Shown: piece after piece, positions 1 to 13,340 of the stretch
How positions within the stretch are numbered: position 1 is the stretch's first letter
Layout: the number at the start of each line of letters is the position of its first letter
DNA from: Channa striata
Taxonomy: Eukaryota; Chordata; Actinopteri; Anabantiformes; Channidae
DNA length: 64,000 bases
Assembly: GCA_033026295.1 (NCBI GenBank)
Contig: CM065189.1
Span: 8,246,703-8,310,702 of the forward strand
Direction: 5' to 3'
Made by a program: the position numbers and the translations under genes
Notes under the pieces: generated by a model
Told to the model about the DNA's origin: nothing
Database searches by the model: none
What the model saw: the letters and a program-made list of their open reading frames with translations, nothing else

Positions 1-1028
1 AAGTAAGAGTTATAAATGTAAATGCAATAACAGTCCAACATTACTGTTCTGTTTTTACCTGTTTTTAAGAGTCTCACAATATCATAAATGTGCAGTGCTG
101 AAACACATAGGGCAGCAGGGATTGAAGTCAGTGAGTTTTAGGATAAATCCAGTCTTATTAGATGTGTGGGAGCAGCCTGCACTCTGGTGGTTAATGTTGG
201 ACACTGCAGATAATGTAGGTGGCAGGAGTCCATCGTGTCCCATGTAAGAGCAGACTGCAGTTCACAGACACACACATGCAGTTACAGCCATGAAGATGAC
301 CCGAGGCCTTCAAGGTTAAAAGGTTTAGTAAACCTGCAACTCCTTAGTGTTGCCTTTATTTGATATCTCTACTAAAGTTTCCAGCACATTTGCAGAAAAG
401 CTGTAATGCTGTGTAAAATGTAACTGTAAACAATGCCAGGATTTGCAAATCCTTTCAATCCTAGTTTTGATTCATTAAAAGACCAACATATCAAATTAAA
501 TCTGATAGTTTTATCAAAAAAGGTATGCTAATTTTTATTTCAAGTCAAAAACGTTTGGCACACGGTATGTTTGCAACTGTTTAATCCAGCTTATCTTAGT
601 GTCTAAGAACTCAGGAGATACAGTATGTTGCTTTAGTTAAAATTTTTCCTCTTTTTGCTTCACGTGGGATCTCAGCTGTACAATAATTCCTTCCTGAAGC
701 TTCCTTTGTCATTTTCACTTCTTTCATCTTTTCATGTCCTGACTGCAGGTAGCCCAGTTTAAGCCCAGACTCTTTTACTCCTGAGCCATGTCAGGCCTTT
801 ACTGAAAAGATTGTGTGGATAGGATCATATGTTCCTCCAAAACCATGTTGTTAAGCATTAATGGTGTCTTCACAGAGTTACACGTTTTCCATGCCCGCAC
901 CATTACAGACGCTGGCTTCTGAACAGCAGACTGATGGTCCCTTTCCCATTTAGCACGATTTAAATCAAGTCAACTAATACTCACACACTTTGTGCAGATT
1001 TGTGTGTGTTATGTATGCGTTACTGCCT
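1..1028. other. Intergenic, no recognisable feature
   Basis: AT-rich sequence with stop codons in every frame. I see no coding segment, RNA gene or clear repeat here. Confidence 0.5.
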
Positions 1029-1180
1029 GTACACCAATCAGGCACAACATTACCACTGATGGTCCTAATAACGGAGGTCAAGGGTCAGCATGGCCACTCT
1101 AAGCAGGGTGCACTCACACAGCCCATAGCCCCTCAGTGTTGGTGCCTCTCTGCTGTGAATATTTATGTGTCTTTACTTGC
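1029..1180 (-). mobile_element. Tc1-like DNA transposon, terminal fragment
   Basis: The segment begins GTACACCAATCAGGCACAAC, which resembles the terminal inverted repeat of a common fish Tc1/mariner family whose ends read TACACCGATCAGGCATAAC. About 50 bases further in, GGTCAGCATGGCCACTC resembles an internal part of that family's transposase region in minus orientation, so most of the element between end and interior is deleted. It seems to be the same family as the longer relic near 61490-62270. The family is recalled, not searched; the right boundary is approximate. Confidence 0.5.
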
Positions 1181-2625
1181 TTATGTTCAGTTGTGTGTGT
1201 GTGTGTGTGTTTGCAGAAGAGTCACCTGTCTCATAAAGCTAGGATGATACTGACATTTATAGGACAATTTCACAGGAGGGGTAAAGCAGTTAACATGCAA
1301 CAGTTTGCTGATAATCTAAACCTCACCTCCAGTCAGCAGCGTGATCAGCTCTGTCTGAGCCTCGCTGCTGATCTCAGATCACATTTACAATCGCAAGCGC
1401 AGCATAAACGGCAACGCCACAAGCCAAATTTGCCTGGTGACACCAAAGCTGTGGCTCCACCTAAATCACTTGATAACAGGCCATACAGGGTTTGGCCAAC
1501 ACACAACCTGCACACACAGGCACACCTTGATTCTGGTGCAAATTGAGCCCATGGTGAGACAAAGTGTGTGTGACCTTTCAAATGGCTTATGTTTGTCCAA
1601 GTTTGTATCTTCTCCCTGTTCATATATCGCACAAAAGTTTCTATGGTTGAAATCTGCAGCCAGCATGTTCTTTGATTGTGTGTGTGTGTTTGTGAGAGAG
1701 AGAGAGACAGAGACTGTGTGTGTCTTTGTGTGTAGTGTCATCTAAGAATCAGAGCAAGTAGCAGGATTAGCAGCATCCACAACTAGAGAGAGTGAAAGGA
1801 GTGTTTGCTTGTGTGTGTGTGTGACTCTCTCTCCCCTGTGATAGTCCACAGACCAGATGCCCACTTTGGCACCGATGCTCTGCCAGTGCTATGCTAGGCA
1901 TGGGGCACGTACCACACACTCTCACACACATGCTTGTGCACAGGGGGAGGAAAGAGCCTGTAAAAGAGCACTCGTCCATCTGTCCATCTCCTGGATACTC
2001 TCGTACTGAGCACATCAGCATGTTTGTGTCTCCCTACAGTGTCCTCCACATTTTGTGCGTGTGTGAATACAATAGTGAATCTCCGCAGCACGGAAGCCAA
2101 ATGCAGCACTGTGGAAAAACAAAAATAAATCTGCTTTCTCCAGTTTGACACATTTCTGGAAAGCATCAGATTACACTGTTTCAAATGCACGAGAATTTCT
2201 GGTTTAACCCATTAAACGGAAATAAGTAAATACAGAGATGAAAAAAACTCATTTACAGCATTAGGCTTTGGGAAGACACATCCCAAAGATAGTTGGGAAT
2301 AAGGGATCCGCTTGACTCTTGACAGCTCAACAGCTTGCATGTAAAGTGTTTTGACTTGTGATATTTCACCTTTCTCGATCTCTACTCATCTCTGGAATAT
2401 TCATCTTGATTGTCATAGCAACATGTGAGCAACCTACAGTAAGGACCTGGATGATGTTCAGGAAAAGTGAGGAACCCAGCTGGCTGCAGTGGAAGTAGCA
2501 GTGAACAGATGAGGGCGAACAGAAAGAAGCAGGCTTACAGCCCAAACGACAGCACATACAAAACTCTATGCATTGTGCACTTTGAACTGAACTTTTTCAA
2601 GTTGTCAAAAATCAAATTCATGTAA
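1181..2625. other. Intergenic with short TG/GA microsatellites
   Basis: This stretch holds (TG)n near 1193-1212, a TG plus GAGA compound tract near 1676-1720 and TG near 1810-1822. Open frames of 60-136 codons cross it on both strands, but their translations are driven by the repeats (Cys-Val and Thr-His runs) and show no domain. Confidence 0.5.
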
Positions 2626-2641
2626 ATAAGATAAGATAAGA
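2626..2641 (-). repeat. LINE 3' tail microsatellite
   Basis: Short tandem ATAAG units immediately before ACTTTATTGATCCCACAGTG on the + strand. Tandem tails of this sort mark the 3' end of LINEs that prime reverse transcription on their own tail, and fix the element's orientation as minus. Confidence 0.65.
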
Positions 2642-3865
2642 CTTTATTGATCCCACAGTGGGGAAATTCTTGTGTTTCAGCAGCAATAGACAAAGAACAA
2701 AGAATCTACACAGAACAATGTACACTTTAGTTTAACTTAAACCAGATAAAAAGGAAAAGAAGGAAAAAAAAGCATTATTAATGGGGCAAAAAAAGGCATT
2801 TAAAATATACATATTAACAGTGGAAAATGTAACAAGTGAGTATTTACCATCTGGTTTTTTGCAAAACAAGCAAAATATACTGTGTAAAATTGCACATTGT
2901 GTGTCACTGCAGTGATGCGTTGTAGAGCCTGACGTCTTTGGGGAGGAATGAGCGACGGTCGCCTCCTTCCTGCACTGGTGCTGTAACAGTCGTGTGCTGA
3001 AGGAGCTTCTCTGAGCCTCCACAGTGTGGTGCAGGGGCTGGGAGGGGTTATCCATGATGGATGCTAGTTTGGCCAACGTCCTTCTGTCCGCCACCTCCTC
3101 GATGGAGTCCAATGTGCAGCCCAGGACAGAGCCAGCTCTCCTAACCAGCTTGTTAAGTCTCTTCCTGTCTCTGTCCGTGCTGCCCCCCATCAGCACACAA
3201 CACCATAGAGGACTGCTGAGGCCACCACAGTGTCGTAGAATGTCCGTAACAGCTCCCTGCACACAACAAAGGAACTCAGTCTCCTCAGCAGGTGGAGGCG
3301 ACTCTGGCCCTTTCTGTACAGACAGTCTGTGTTGTTTGTCCAGTCCAGTTTTTTGTTTAGGTGGACATCCAGGTATTTAAAGGTGTCCACAATTTCAATG
3401 TGTGAGCCCTGGATGCTCACCGGTGTGTGTGGTGGATTGTTACGTATGAAATCAAACAAAAACTCCTTTTTTCTTACTGGTGTTCAGGAACAAATAATTG
3501 TTCTCACACCAGTCCACGAAGTCAGTGATGACCTCAGATGACCCCGTCAGCACTGATGCCTGGATGGTGTTGAAAGCACTGGAGAAGTCAAAGATCATGA
3601 CCCTCACTGTACTCAGAGGACTCCAGGTGAGATAAGGCCCGGTGCTGCAGGTAAATGATGGCTTCGTCCACCCCGATGCCAGGTCGATAGGCAAACTGCA
3701 GCGTGTCCAGTGCTGAGCTCACCTGAGTGCGGAGGTAGCCGAGGATGATCCTCTCCATAGCCTTCATCAGGTGGGAGGTTAAGGTGATGGGTCTCTATTG
3801 GTTCGGCTCCTTAGGATGTGATGCTTTCCGAAGTGTGTTAAACGTGCCAGAGATAGTCAAAAGAC
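2626..3865 (-). mobile_element. L2/CR1-type LINE, 5'-truncated and broken reverse transcriptase
   Basis: Read on the minus strand, three frames in order give the C-terminal half of a Jockey-superfamily non-LTR reverse transcriptase. From about 3830 there is a stretch resembling DYRPxxLTSHLMK, then QFAYRPGIGVDEAIIYLQHR and IFDFSSAFNTIQ near 3560. Next come FVDWCENNYLFLNTSK and DTFKYLDVHLNKKLDWTNNT near 3390-3500. Last are GQSRLHLLRRLSSF, LLRTFYDTVVASAVLYGVVC and LNKLVRRAGSVLGCTLDSIEEV near 3120-3290. The element ends with a 3' tail of tandem AAGAT/AAGATA units at 2626-2641. Frameshifts separate the blocks, and the region between AFNTIQ and FVDWCE, where the catalytic DD motif belongs, is missing. 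It is a dead 5'-truncated copy; the clade is inferred from motif style. Confidence 0.85.
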
Positions 3866-6042
3866 TAGTTTGTCCCTGGACAACACAGGGCAGTGACATG
3901 TGGTTAGGTTCATAGCGTGTGAGGCACTTACTTCATCACAGTCAGATTTATATGAACCCTACAGAGAAGCTTATTCACCATTTGATTGGCAGCACTTAGG
4001 AGGAGTCGCAAGAAGAATCACTGGGATCAGGAGTAATGCGGCAGGAGAACTGCGTGCTTCGCTTAGTGCCTCTTCGCAGGCGTTTTATGATTGTTCAGCA
4101 CAAGAAACACGTTACACACATACAGTTGTTGAAAAAAAAACACTGTACATTGTATACATCAGCTAAACTATGGAAATTTAATTCATATAGTAAAAGTGAC
4201 ATACCACTGCATAGCATGTCAGCACAGTTAGCCGAGTCATCGCACAATCCATGGTCTCATCCGGCTGCTGCGTCACCCCACGTCTCTTCTCAGTATTTAA
4301 AAAATTAATTTGAAAATTAAGCAATTTTGAATAAAAATTTTTTTTAAATCTAAAAATGGTGACGTTAGATAAAAAATAACTTTATAGTGCAAATCACCGA
4401 TAAATATAAGCGTTTTTTTCTTTCCATGATGACAGGTAAGGCATTGCGTCTCCTGCCTCCTCAGACCGCACTTCACTGACACAGGCTATGTAAGGTCGTC
4501 AATATGCAGATGCAAATATGTACATGTGAAGTATATCACCAGTTGATTGTAAGACCAACAACCAGGTACAATACAGTTAGCATAATAAATTACAAAAAGT
4601 AACATGTAAACACAGCCAAACACACGATCTAGGACAGAATAAAAATGTATATAGTTTTATGTTGGCACTCTTGTTTTCCCAATAACCAAAACTAAATTAT
4701 AGAGCAAAAATGGAAAATGTCAGATTTCTCAAATCAGCCAAAGTTTAATCTTTACCTAATTAGCAATTAATGGAAACCTGCAAAACAATTTTGAAACTGT
4801 TGTTTTCATTTTTCATCATTGCTCATGACACAGCTGAGAACTACTATTTTCAATAAGGAATGACTTCCCTCAGCGATAGAACTCATAAGTGACAGTATCA
4901 AGTAACGTCTTCAAAATACAATGAAATTTACACACACACACACACACATATGCAGTGTAAATTAAACTTCTAAGGTGAAGAAGTTAGACATTTTAATTGT
5001 GTGTAATTTTAGAAAGCACAATCACAGCTCTGTGTGAAGGTTTGAAGAGATTTGTGGCGTAAAGTAAAGGTTCCTCTGGTGAAATGCACATATAGACATT
5101 ATGGTTGGGAAAGTAAATTTTGACGTGAAAAAAATGGGTGGAAAGAAAGTCCCACTTTCAGCAATGCATATCTTTGTTTACAGTATGTATAGGCTATATA
5201 TACTTCAGTCCCTCAAGGAAGTTGCAATGTTACAATCACAATTAATTCGACCAATTGCCATGTGAATTCTGACCTTGCTGTCGTGCCATTTTTGGCTTCA
5301 ACAGTAAAAATATGTGATATATTCCGTTTATGTACAGTCACAATGTTTTCAGTCCCGTTACCTTTTGTGCATTTTCTCGTTTCTAGTGCGGATTTAAATA
5401 AAAGATAACATTTCAACTTTAGTCATTTTCAAAATAATCTTAATAAATATATATATTTTCAACAATCCCCATGCAGCAGCTAAAACCAACAGTGATTCTC
5501 ACAGTTGGGGGCCATCAGTCATCAACTACACTAACAGCTTGTTTGTTAGTGTTCCATTAACTTTGCTGTTGGCTAGATCTGGTAAAAAACACATCACCTA
5601 GCGACCGCAAGTGCATATGAACAGAAACACGTGTGCATCTGTAGTGTGGAATCCGTCGTGGGGAAACACCTACTATGATTTGGGCCTTTAGTGAAGGCGG
5701 CAAAAGAGCAACAGTGAACAGTGATCTCTATCTGTTATACAGAAACAAGTTTTACATAAAATCTATTGAGGAAGACAGACAGAGAATGAAAAGAAAAACG
5801 CAGCAAAGAGTAAGGAAGAGCAATAAATCTGGTGTTTGATCTTTAGACATTATTTCTGACTTTATTTTCAAGCAAACATAGAACGCATGCACTGTGTTCT
5901 CTAAAGTAGGAGGTGAAGTAAAGTGTGTGAAGTTCATCGTTACACACACACACAGGAACCTCCAACTGTGCACTTGCATTGTGTGCCAGTATCACTAGTC
6001 ACCAGCTAATAGAGGTGATCAGCTTCACTTGACTATGTGCAA

Positions 6043-6103
6043 ATGTGTGTGTGTGTATGTGGGTGTGGGTGTGGGTGTGGGTGTGTGTGTGTGTGGGGGG
6101 GGG
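6043..6103. repeat. TG / GGGTGT compound microsatellite with poly-G end
   Basis: The tract passes from (TG)n into four GGGTGT units, back to (TG)n and ends in nine or ten G. Four GGG runs at 6061-6081 are spaced by TGT loops, which matches the G-quadruplex consensus on the + strand. Confidence 0.8.
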
Positions 6104-9100
6104 TCATGCTAAATGTGCATGATTGTCTGGCCATTAGCTTCATCCGCAGACTAAAGGAATCTCTGTAAAACATTCAGCAGCTTGCAGGCAAACAAGGCAT
6201 CTGTCTGATGATCAGTGTTGTCTCTCATCCATCCTCCGGTAAAAATCCACTCCGGGGTTTGCAGACTGCCTTGGAAGGCTACAGTGTTAATTTACGATCT
6301 CCACCATACATGTTTCCCCCCTTCACCTCTCCTCGCCTCTCCAACCCCCCCTTCACTCTTTTCTTCCTGCCTCAATCTCATCCCACTCACACATACTCTG
6401 CAGGGGGAGGACAGACACACACACACACACACACACACGCACACTCCTGCAAGAATACTGGGAGTGAGTGGAGTAGTTGCCTGCACTCTGAACTGCCATG
6501 TCTTTCTGCTCTCGGTCTGCCTGAAACCACAGGACAGTGCAGGAATGAAGCAATCATCAGCTTTACCTGCACGCTGCCTCCTCACAAGTCCAGGGAAAAC
6601 TGTATGTGGTAGATGTTGACAAGATCTTAAAAGCACAATTAATATTTTCAAACATTTTGTCCTATTACTTTTAAAAGTTCTACGCCAAATAATTCAGTGG
6701 TAATTAGTACTTGTCCCTGAACATCACGGGGAGTTGTGTCGATAGGGGCATGTTGTGTAAAGGTATCATGAAGCAAATGAAATACAATCCAGGAAGACCG
6801 GGTGGAGCAAGAGAACAATGAGTTTAAAGGCTGAGCAGACGCCAAAAGAGGACAAAAGCAGTTCTCCACCAGCAATGTGGACTTGCATGTACTGTAAGTC
6901 TCATCTCCAGGAGCTCAGGTGCATCCGCACCTGTATTTAAATCCATCTGCTAGTGATGCACAGACTGCAGACTCCCATCTGTGTGTGACTGGTTGTCTGT
7001 GCTCTATTATCACCCTCTTCCTACCTCACTGACTTTGGGGTTTTTTGGGAGTCTGCATGTGGATGAATTATTGTCTCTGTGTCTCAGTTTGCACATGTTT
7101 GTTTGACTCTCTCTCTGAGCACATATATGCTTAGTGAACACAATGCACTTTACCTAAAAGTCAAAGTACTTTTAGATTCGTTTTGAAGCACATCGGTATT
7201 GGTTCAGTCACGCTGCGAGATAAAGTGTGAGTTGGCTGAAGTCACGCAGCTAGTGGTGGTGGGTGGATTAAGCCCCGGGCCCCTCACTCACAGGGGGCCC
7301 AAATGGCGCCTTTGTGCTGCGCGCAATAAGCTTTGTGCTTTCTAAATGCCACCTTTTCAAGTAATGAAACATCCAACATGTCTTATTAAGTTTTCCCCTG
7401 ACTTGTGAGGAGCTTCAATGAGCCAAAGTGTTATTAAAAAAGTAGCTTGATGTCGAAGACGACCCTGTGCATCCTTCCATCAAAGTGAAAACGCTAAACT
7501 TTTTTCAAACTTGTTCGAGAAGAAAAACTGATGTACAGAGGCAAATTCAACTTTTCACATCAAACTAAATTGACTTCTTATACGGGGCAGTGTGTCTGTT
7601 TAGGTTCTTGGGGGAGTTTTGTTTAGTGCTTTGATGCAAGTTGATGTGGAGTTTGCAAGACAGGAATTTACTTTGTGCATCTAAAAAACAAACACTATGA
7701 AGTTGAACTCTCGGAAGTTTAGGATCCAGGGTTTTTGGACCCTTAGGGACCAAACATTGTTGCTACAGAGGATCGTGCACAATCTCCCCTGCAGGGGGTT
7801 CCACGTCATCCTGTGGAACATCTACAGCAGCAAACAGGAGGTTACAGTTCTTTGTCAAATCTTCACACTTATCGTATATAAATGTACAGGTGTGCAGAGT
7901 CCCACTTGATTTGACATTATTCTGGGGCTCCATAAAGACAGCAATTAAAAAGAGGCAGAGAAGGAGGTGGCCGGATTAGGGGTTCCCTCCACCAAAGGGC
8001 CTAGTGTCAATTGCTGTAGAATCACTTAAAGTTTGTAAACCTTTTAGAATTTTCTCTCATTATGAAAAAATATAAACCAAACCATAACCTGGTTTTTATC
8101 CAGCAACCCAATTAATCTAATGGCACAAAAATTACAAACTCCTGATAATGTAAAACAATCTGCTTTTAAATATTTGTGACTATTTTATGCTGGAACGCAG
8201 TAATTGGTCATTGCCAAACACAATGCTTCTAACCTCCCAGACTATTACACCTTTTGTCTGTGATATGATCTTTGTGAGTTGACCGCTCCTGGGGAGGAAC
8301 AGTGGTGTTAGGTGTCCTTTATTTGTTCCCGATCAGTCAACTGGTGGAGTCCAAACTCTTACTAACCCTTTCTAGACTGGTAAGCATGAACAATTCTGAT
8401 CTGCAGAAATCGCACCGCACACTTTTATAGAACTGTGTTGTCACAGGACCCACTTTTTTCATCTTTAAGGCAGGGTCTCCCAAAGTCACATTTGATATTC
8501 ATATCATTGACTGAAATGCCTGACCCCATTTTCTCCTTAACAGGAATTTATAATGCTAATATTGACACACTCAAACGTATACGACACAGTAAACGTGCTT
8601 AGAAAAAAAAGAATGTATGCATTTTGTTTCACATTTGTGCACAGAGAAAAAATCACAGCCTTTCAAACGCCTCTGTTAGCTGCACTTGGATTAGGCCAAA
8701 TGTGACAACGCTGCAGATGCATTAATGCATATGTATCTCAAACCTACACTTGACCACAAATAAGCAGAAGCAGAAATGGCAACACAATCTAATATGCAAC
8801 TCCACTCAGGATGAATAGAGATATCAAAGGACAGACTGAGACCCGATCAGCTGGATTGTGGTTGTTTATTTAACAATAAAAAAAATCCCATTTTCATCAT
8901 TTATTTAATTCATGCTATGTCCCACAAACAATCATAATATAAGCCTCATAATTATGTTTTTAAAATTGTTTGAATTCAGTTTCATTTCATCACATGTGAA
9001 ATAGGGAAACTGTGTGGATTTCGACCACATGTTAATGTGAGTCAGACTGAAGTACGTGTGGGCTAAGACTTTCAAAACTAATCTTTTAAACCTCAACTCA

Positions 9101-9868
9101 GTAGCTCATGTTGTCCTCTCTTTGTACAGCTATTAGTTTTCAACTGTGCTATTATGCTGTTTTTTAATTGAATTTAAAAACCTTTCCAGAAGATTTTGGC
9201 ATCAGAGCAGCAGGGTCAGGGCCCCTTTTCTGTTTTTCTGTTTTTGCATAGACAAAGCAGTTGTATTTAATTGTTCTCTTTGCCTTGCGTCACCATGACA
9301 AAGCAAGAAAGTGCCAAATAACAGTCATTAAGGGATATTCAGTGAGTATTCAGTGACTCACTGTGTGTGTGTGTGTGTGTGTACGTGTGTGTGTCAACTT
9401 ATTGACATCAGCCAGTGGTGGTACATCTGCAGTTGGCCTAGGTGAACACGAACTGTCTCAGTAGTGAAGTCATAAACGCACCCATGAAGTCATAAACAGA
9501 AATTATAATCTAAATTTAGCAGCTAGACTGTCACATTGTTATGTGTCTGTGTGTGTGTGTGTAAGTGTGTGCTTGTCCAAAATCCTTGTTTTTTTGAGAC
9601 TGATGAAAAATGTAGATTTTGTTTTCATGTGTGTGTGTGTTGGTCTTGTGCAGTGTGTTCATATATACAGGTACGTGTCTTCATTCGTTTGAGACATGCA
9701 CGTGTGTATATTTTTGTGCATGTCTTTTTGTTTTCCATAAAATCCTATGTGACAGTTGTGACATAGGATTTTTGAGATCCTGTTGTTTCCACAAGTCCAT
9801 CAGTAAAGCAGTTTAATATGCAAATAGTGCCTGTGTGTTTATAGTATTTGTGTTTGCAAAAGTGTAGG

Positions 9869-9870
<2 letters not shown>

Positions 9871-9906
<36 letters not shown>
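9871..9906. repeat. (TG)18 microsatellite
   Basis: Uninterrupted TG dinucleotide repeat of about 36 bp in intergenic DNA. Confidence 0.9.
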
Positions 9907-9909
<3 letters not shown>

Positions 9910-10561
9910 GGTTAAGATGTAGTCAACTATAAACATGAGATGTGTCAGTCATGTGTGTGTCTCCTGGTATGTCTCAGTGGTGTGTGATGGTACTTAAGAA
10001 ATTAACATATTTTGAAAGGAAAGAAAATGTTGTTTCTTAATGAGAGAGTGCATATGCATCTCATTATGACATCATTAGCATAATTACCCAGCATCCTTTG
10101 TGATCGTGACACACACGTGGGAGTGTGTATGTGTGTGTGTATTTGTGTGTGTTTGTATTGTTTACAGGGCAGATTATTCCTCTCCCATTTTGTTGTCATT
10201 AACAGTCCACCCCCACGTTCCCCGTGTCATACCTTTCTCATATTTCTTCATTAATGCTGCTTTTATAGTTTTACTTTGTGAAAATTCTTTTTGTTTTCAA
10301 GAAACAGTACAAATCATTAACAATCATCTGTCTGACTTTTTAGTTCTACAGTCCATCTTTAGCAGTAGATGTCTGGTGTCAGACTGTTTTTTTCACAAAC
10401 CCTTTCTGTTTTGCTTTGTATTCTTCTGAAACAGCTGATGGTGCAGAAAACTATAATTCTCCACTCCAGCCTTCACGGCGAGTGCGGTCACCTCTTCTTG
10501 TTTCCCAGCCAGAGATTTCAGACTGTCGCGGCACTTTGCACAGAGAGTAAACACTGTGGTA

Positions 10562-10563
<2 letters not shown>

Positions 10564-10620
<57 letters not shown>
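10564..10620. repeat. (GT)n microsatellite, 57 bp
   Basis: Uninterrupted GT/TG run of 57 bp, the longest upstream of the gene. Several overlapping open frames on both strands are simply translations of this repeat. Confidence 0.95.
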
Positions 10621-10621
<1 letters not shown>

Positions 10622-13084
10622 TGTCTGGGTAACAATAGCATTCCTGTATGAACAGCAGCACTTACTGCAGCACATCAGTCTAATGTCAGACCCTGAACAC
10701 ACGGCACAAAGAGTGAACGTGCACATGCATACACACATTTTCATACAGAACAACGCGCAGCGGTTAAACGTATTTTCTAATAATATACTTAGTAAGACAG
10801 TTGTTTTAAAGCTTGACAGGTAATACTGTAGCCCGTTTTTTCTGTTCTCCTAAGTTTTCTCTCTTTCCCTGTTTCCCTTGAGAGTACGAGCAACGTGAAA
10901 TGAGACATCAAACTTAAAATGAAGCCTGCTAACTGGTCATGACGGTGGATACAGACAAAGAATACTGGAGTGTAGACAAAGGGACTGTGTGCACCATCTT
11001 CTGTTTCAACAGCTACATGATGGGTAAGACGAATGAGCGTGAAACTGCGTACTGCCCATTTACATACATGCCTGACTTGGCTGCAAGTGGTAGAAGAAAA
11101 ATGCCAAGCTGAGCTGCAATATTAAGTCATTCACATGTTGAACAAATTCAGATTCACAAGCAGTTTTATCAGTTCAGTTACCTGCCTTTCAACTCTTCTT
11201 CTTATCATCAGTTTTTTGTGATCTACAAAAATTCAGCCAGCTCACATTTTGGTTTGATTCACCACCCAGGGCTCAGGGTTCGACACCCTCATTTAACAAA
11301 ATAGGAATAAAAAGAGATTTACGCTGTGTATTCCAGATTAAGTATTGGAATTAACAAAATCTCTTTCAAATATTACTTTTTTTAACATACTTTTTATGCA
11401 GATTACAGATCTAATTAGCAAATCTCAGAATCTCTAAAGCTAAACACCAGCAGATCTCTGCCTTCTAAAAAAATCTGAAAAAATCTACATTTCAATATTT
11501 GTAATGTATAAGTATATATGTAAACAGATGAAAACAGTAACTAGACTGTTACCAAACTACAATTACACTTGTACCCAGGATATAAAAGCATATTTGAATA
11601 TTCTCAAAGTAACTTTTTTATTTTTTTGCTTAAGAAAATCAAAATGTTGACATGTTCAGGCAGGAATTGAGACTTTGACAGTTCTGAATGTGATTTAAAC
11701 ATTACAGCATTTGAAGAGCAAAACTCACCATGTCCCACTGGATGAATTGCTAATACCTGTCTGTACAGCTTAATACAGGATATTAAGCTGTTGTAGATGA
11801 TCTTAAGGTGACCTTGTTAATGATGTTAGCTGTCATCTAGCTAAATCATAATTAGATCTTGAAAATAGTTTTTTTAGTATACAGTTCCTCAATTTTCTTG
11901 TCTTCATACTGAAAAAAAGAGCCAAACAGCACATTACAACTACAAGTTCTATTGTGATCCATTTTTTACTGTTTCAGTGCATATTGTCACATTTTTAATT
12001 GCAAAATACATTTGTGTGACATCGTTACTCCCCTGATGCCACCAGGATTGTATTCCTGTCAGACTGTAACAAAAATCTAATTGAACACCACAGAATTAAA
12101 TATATCAGTATTTCTATTTCATTTTTTTCTTTGTCATAGTACAAAGCCTACAGTATCCACAATGCTCCCTGACTGCAGACATTTCAGTCTGAGATTCCAA
12201 TGTGTTATGCTACAGCCGTAGTGGATTCTCGAGCCTTGAGGTCTGGCAAAGTCCACACTCCTCCCCTCAAGTGACATCTTTAAGCCCATTTATCAAATTT
12301 TGTGCAGCTCCATTTCAGGCCACAAAACACTGTATACAAAACACATCTTCACATTTGCAGTAGCCCCTCAGGTGTGTGACAGTTGACAGAGTTTCCCTTT
12401 AAACTCTGGTTTAGAATGGATTTTTAGTCAGGCTTCACGACCCTGGTTTTGGTTAATCATCTGCTTTGCTCCAAACTTAAATATCTTGACATATAAATTG
12501 GATGTATTGTCATGACGCTTTTAACAAATTCATGGTCCCCAGAGGTTGACTCTTTATGACTTTAGAGACTTCTTCTTGACTTCTTTGGCACCAGCTTGAG
12601 CTTAACATTTTTGGCGTAACATGACAGAACATGAAAGAACTGGCCAACTGTTAAATGTGACAAACAATCACGTCCTCTGCAGAATAGTTTCTAATTACTT
12701 TGCTGAACTTCTCGCATTTAGCACCATCATCAGGTTTAGGGAGAATGGAAAGTTTTAGGTTAAAACATGTTTGCAGCAGTTTAAAATATGTCTGTATTAG
12801 CATGGACGTGTTGGGAAGAAAAAAAAACTGCATTTGGACTCACAGTTCCTTACTACCTACTATCACTGTGCCCTTGAGCAATGTTGTATTTGCCAGCTTC
12901 CTGTCCTCCCTCCTTCTTTAATTCCCACATTTCTTGCCCCTCCTCCTTCTTTCCATCCAGCCCTCTGTCCTCTCTGTGGCTCATCAATATATCAACCACC
13001 CCAATTCTCTCTTTATCTCCCTCTCTGAGACAGTGGTGTGTACATTAAATATTTAGAGACAGACGGTCTAGTGCAACAACCCAC

Positions 13085-13340
13085 CAGCCTCTCCACTGGA
13101 GAGGAAGAGGGAGAGAGACAGGCCATGTGAGCCGGGACCTCTCTCTCTCTCTCTCTCAATTTCTAGGGAGGGGAGTTTCCAGAAGGGCCCAAAGGGTAGG
13201 AGAGCCCCATTCACCCCCTGGGTATCAGGGAGCGTGTGTCGGGGGTCAGCACGGGGTGAACGGCGCGGTCTGAATGTCAAAATGCACTGGAAGTCAAAGC
13301 AGCCAGAGCAGTGCAAGCCAGAAAAGGCCACATGGAAAAA
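13085..13340. promoter_or_regulatory. GC-rich islet, candidate cis-regulatory element
   Basis: About 250 bp of distinctly GC-richer, partly CpG-containing sequence interrupts AT-rich intergenic DNA 9.5 kb upstream of the maml3 start. It includes a (CT)n run near 13138-13158 and a CpG cluster at 13230-13270. No open frame in it looks like protein. An enhancer or distal promoter is possible; composition is the only evidence. Confidence 0.25.

Larger units (their letters stand above)
3866..13084. other. Intergenic, AT-rich, microsatellites only
   Basis: About 9 kb without a recognisable gene. It contains CA near 4931-4948, a G-rich compound tract at 6043-6103, CA at 6415-6438, TG near 9362-9392, TG at 9871-9906 and a long TG at 10564-10620. 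Small open frames are either microsatellite translations or lack any domain. A GC-rich patch at about 7240-7310 has no feature I recognise. Confidence 0.5.

Noticed and set aside
1136..1546. A 136-codon open frame with a Gln- and Arg-rich middle part
   Set aside because: It starts in a TG microsatellite, overlaps open frames on the other strand, and shows no domain or splice signals.
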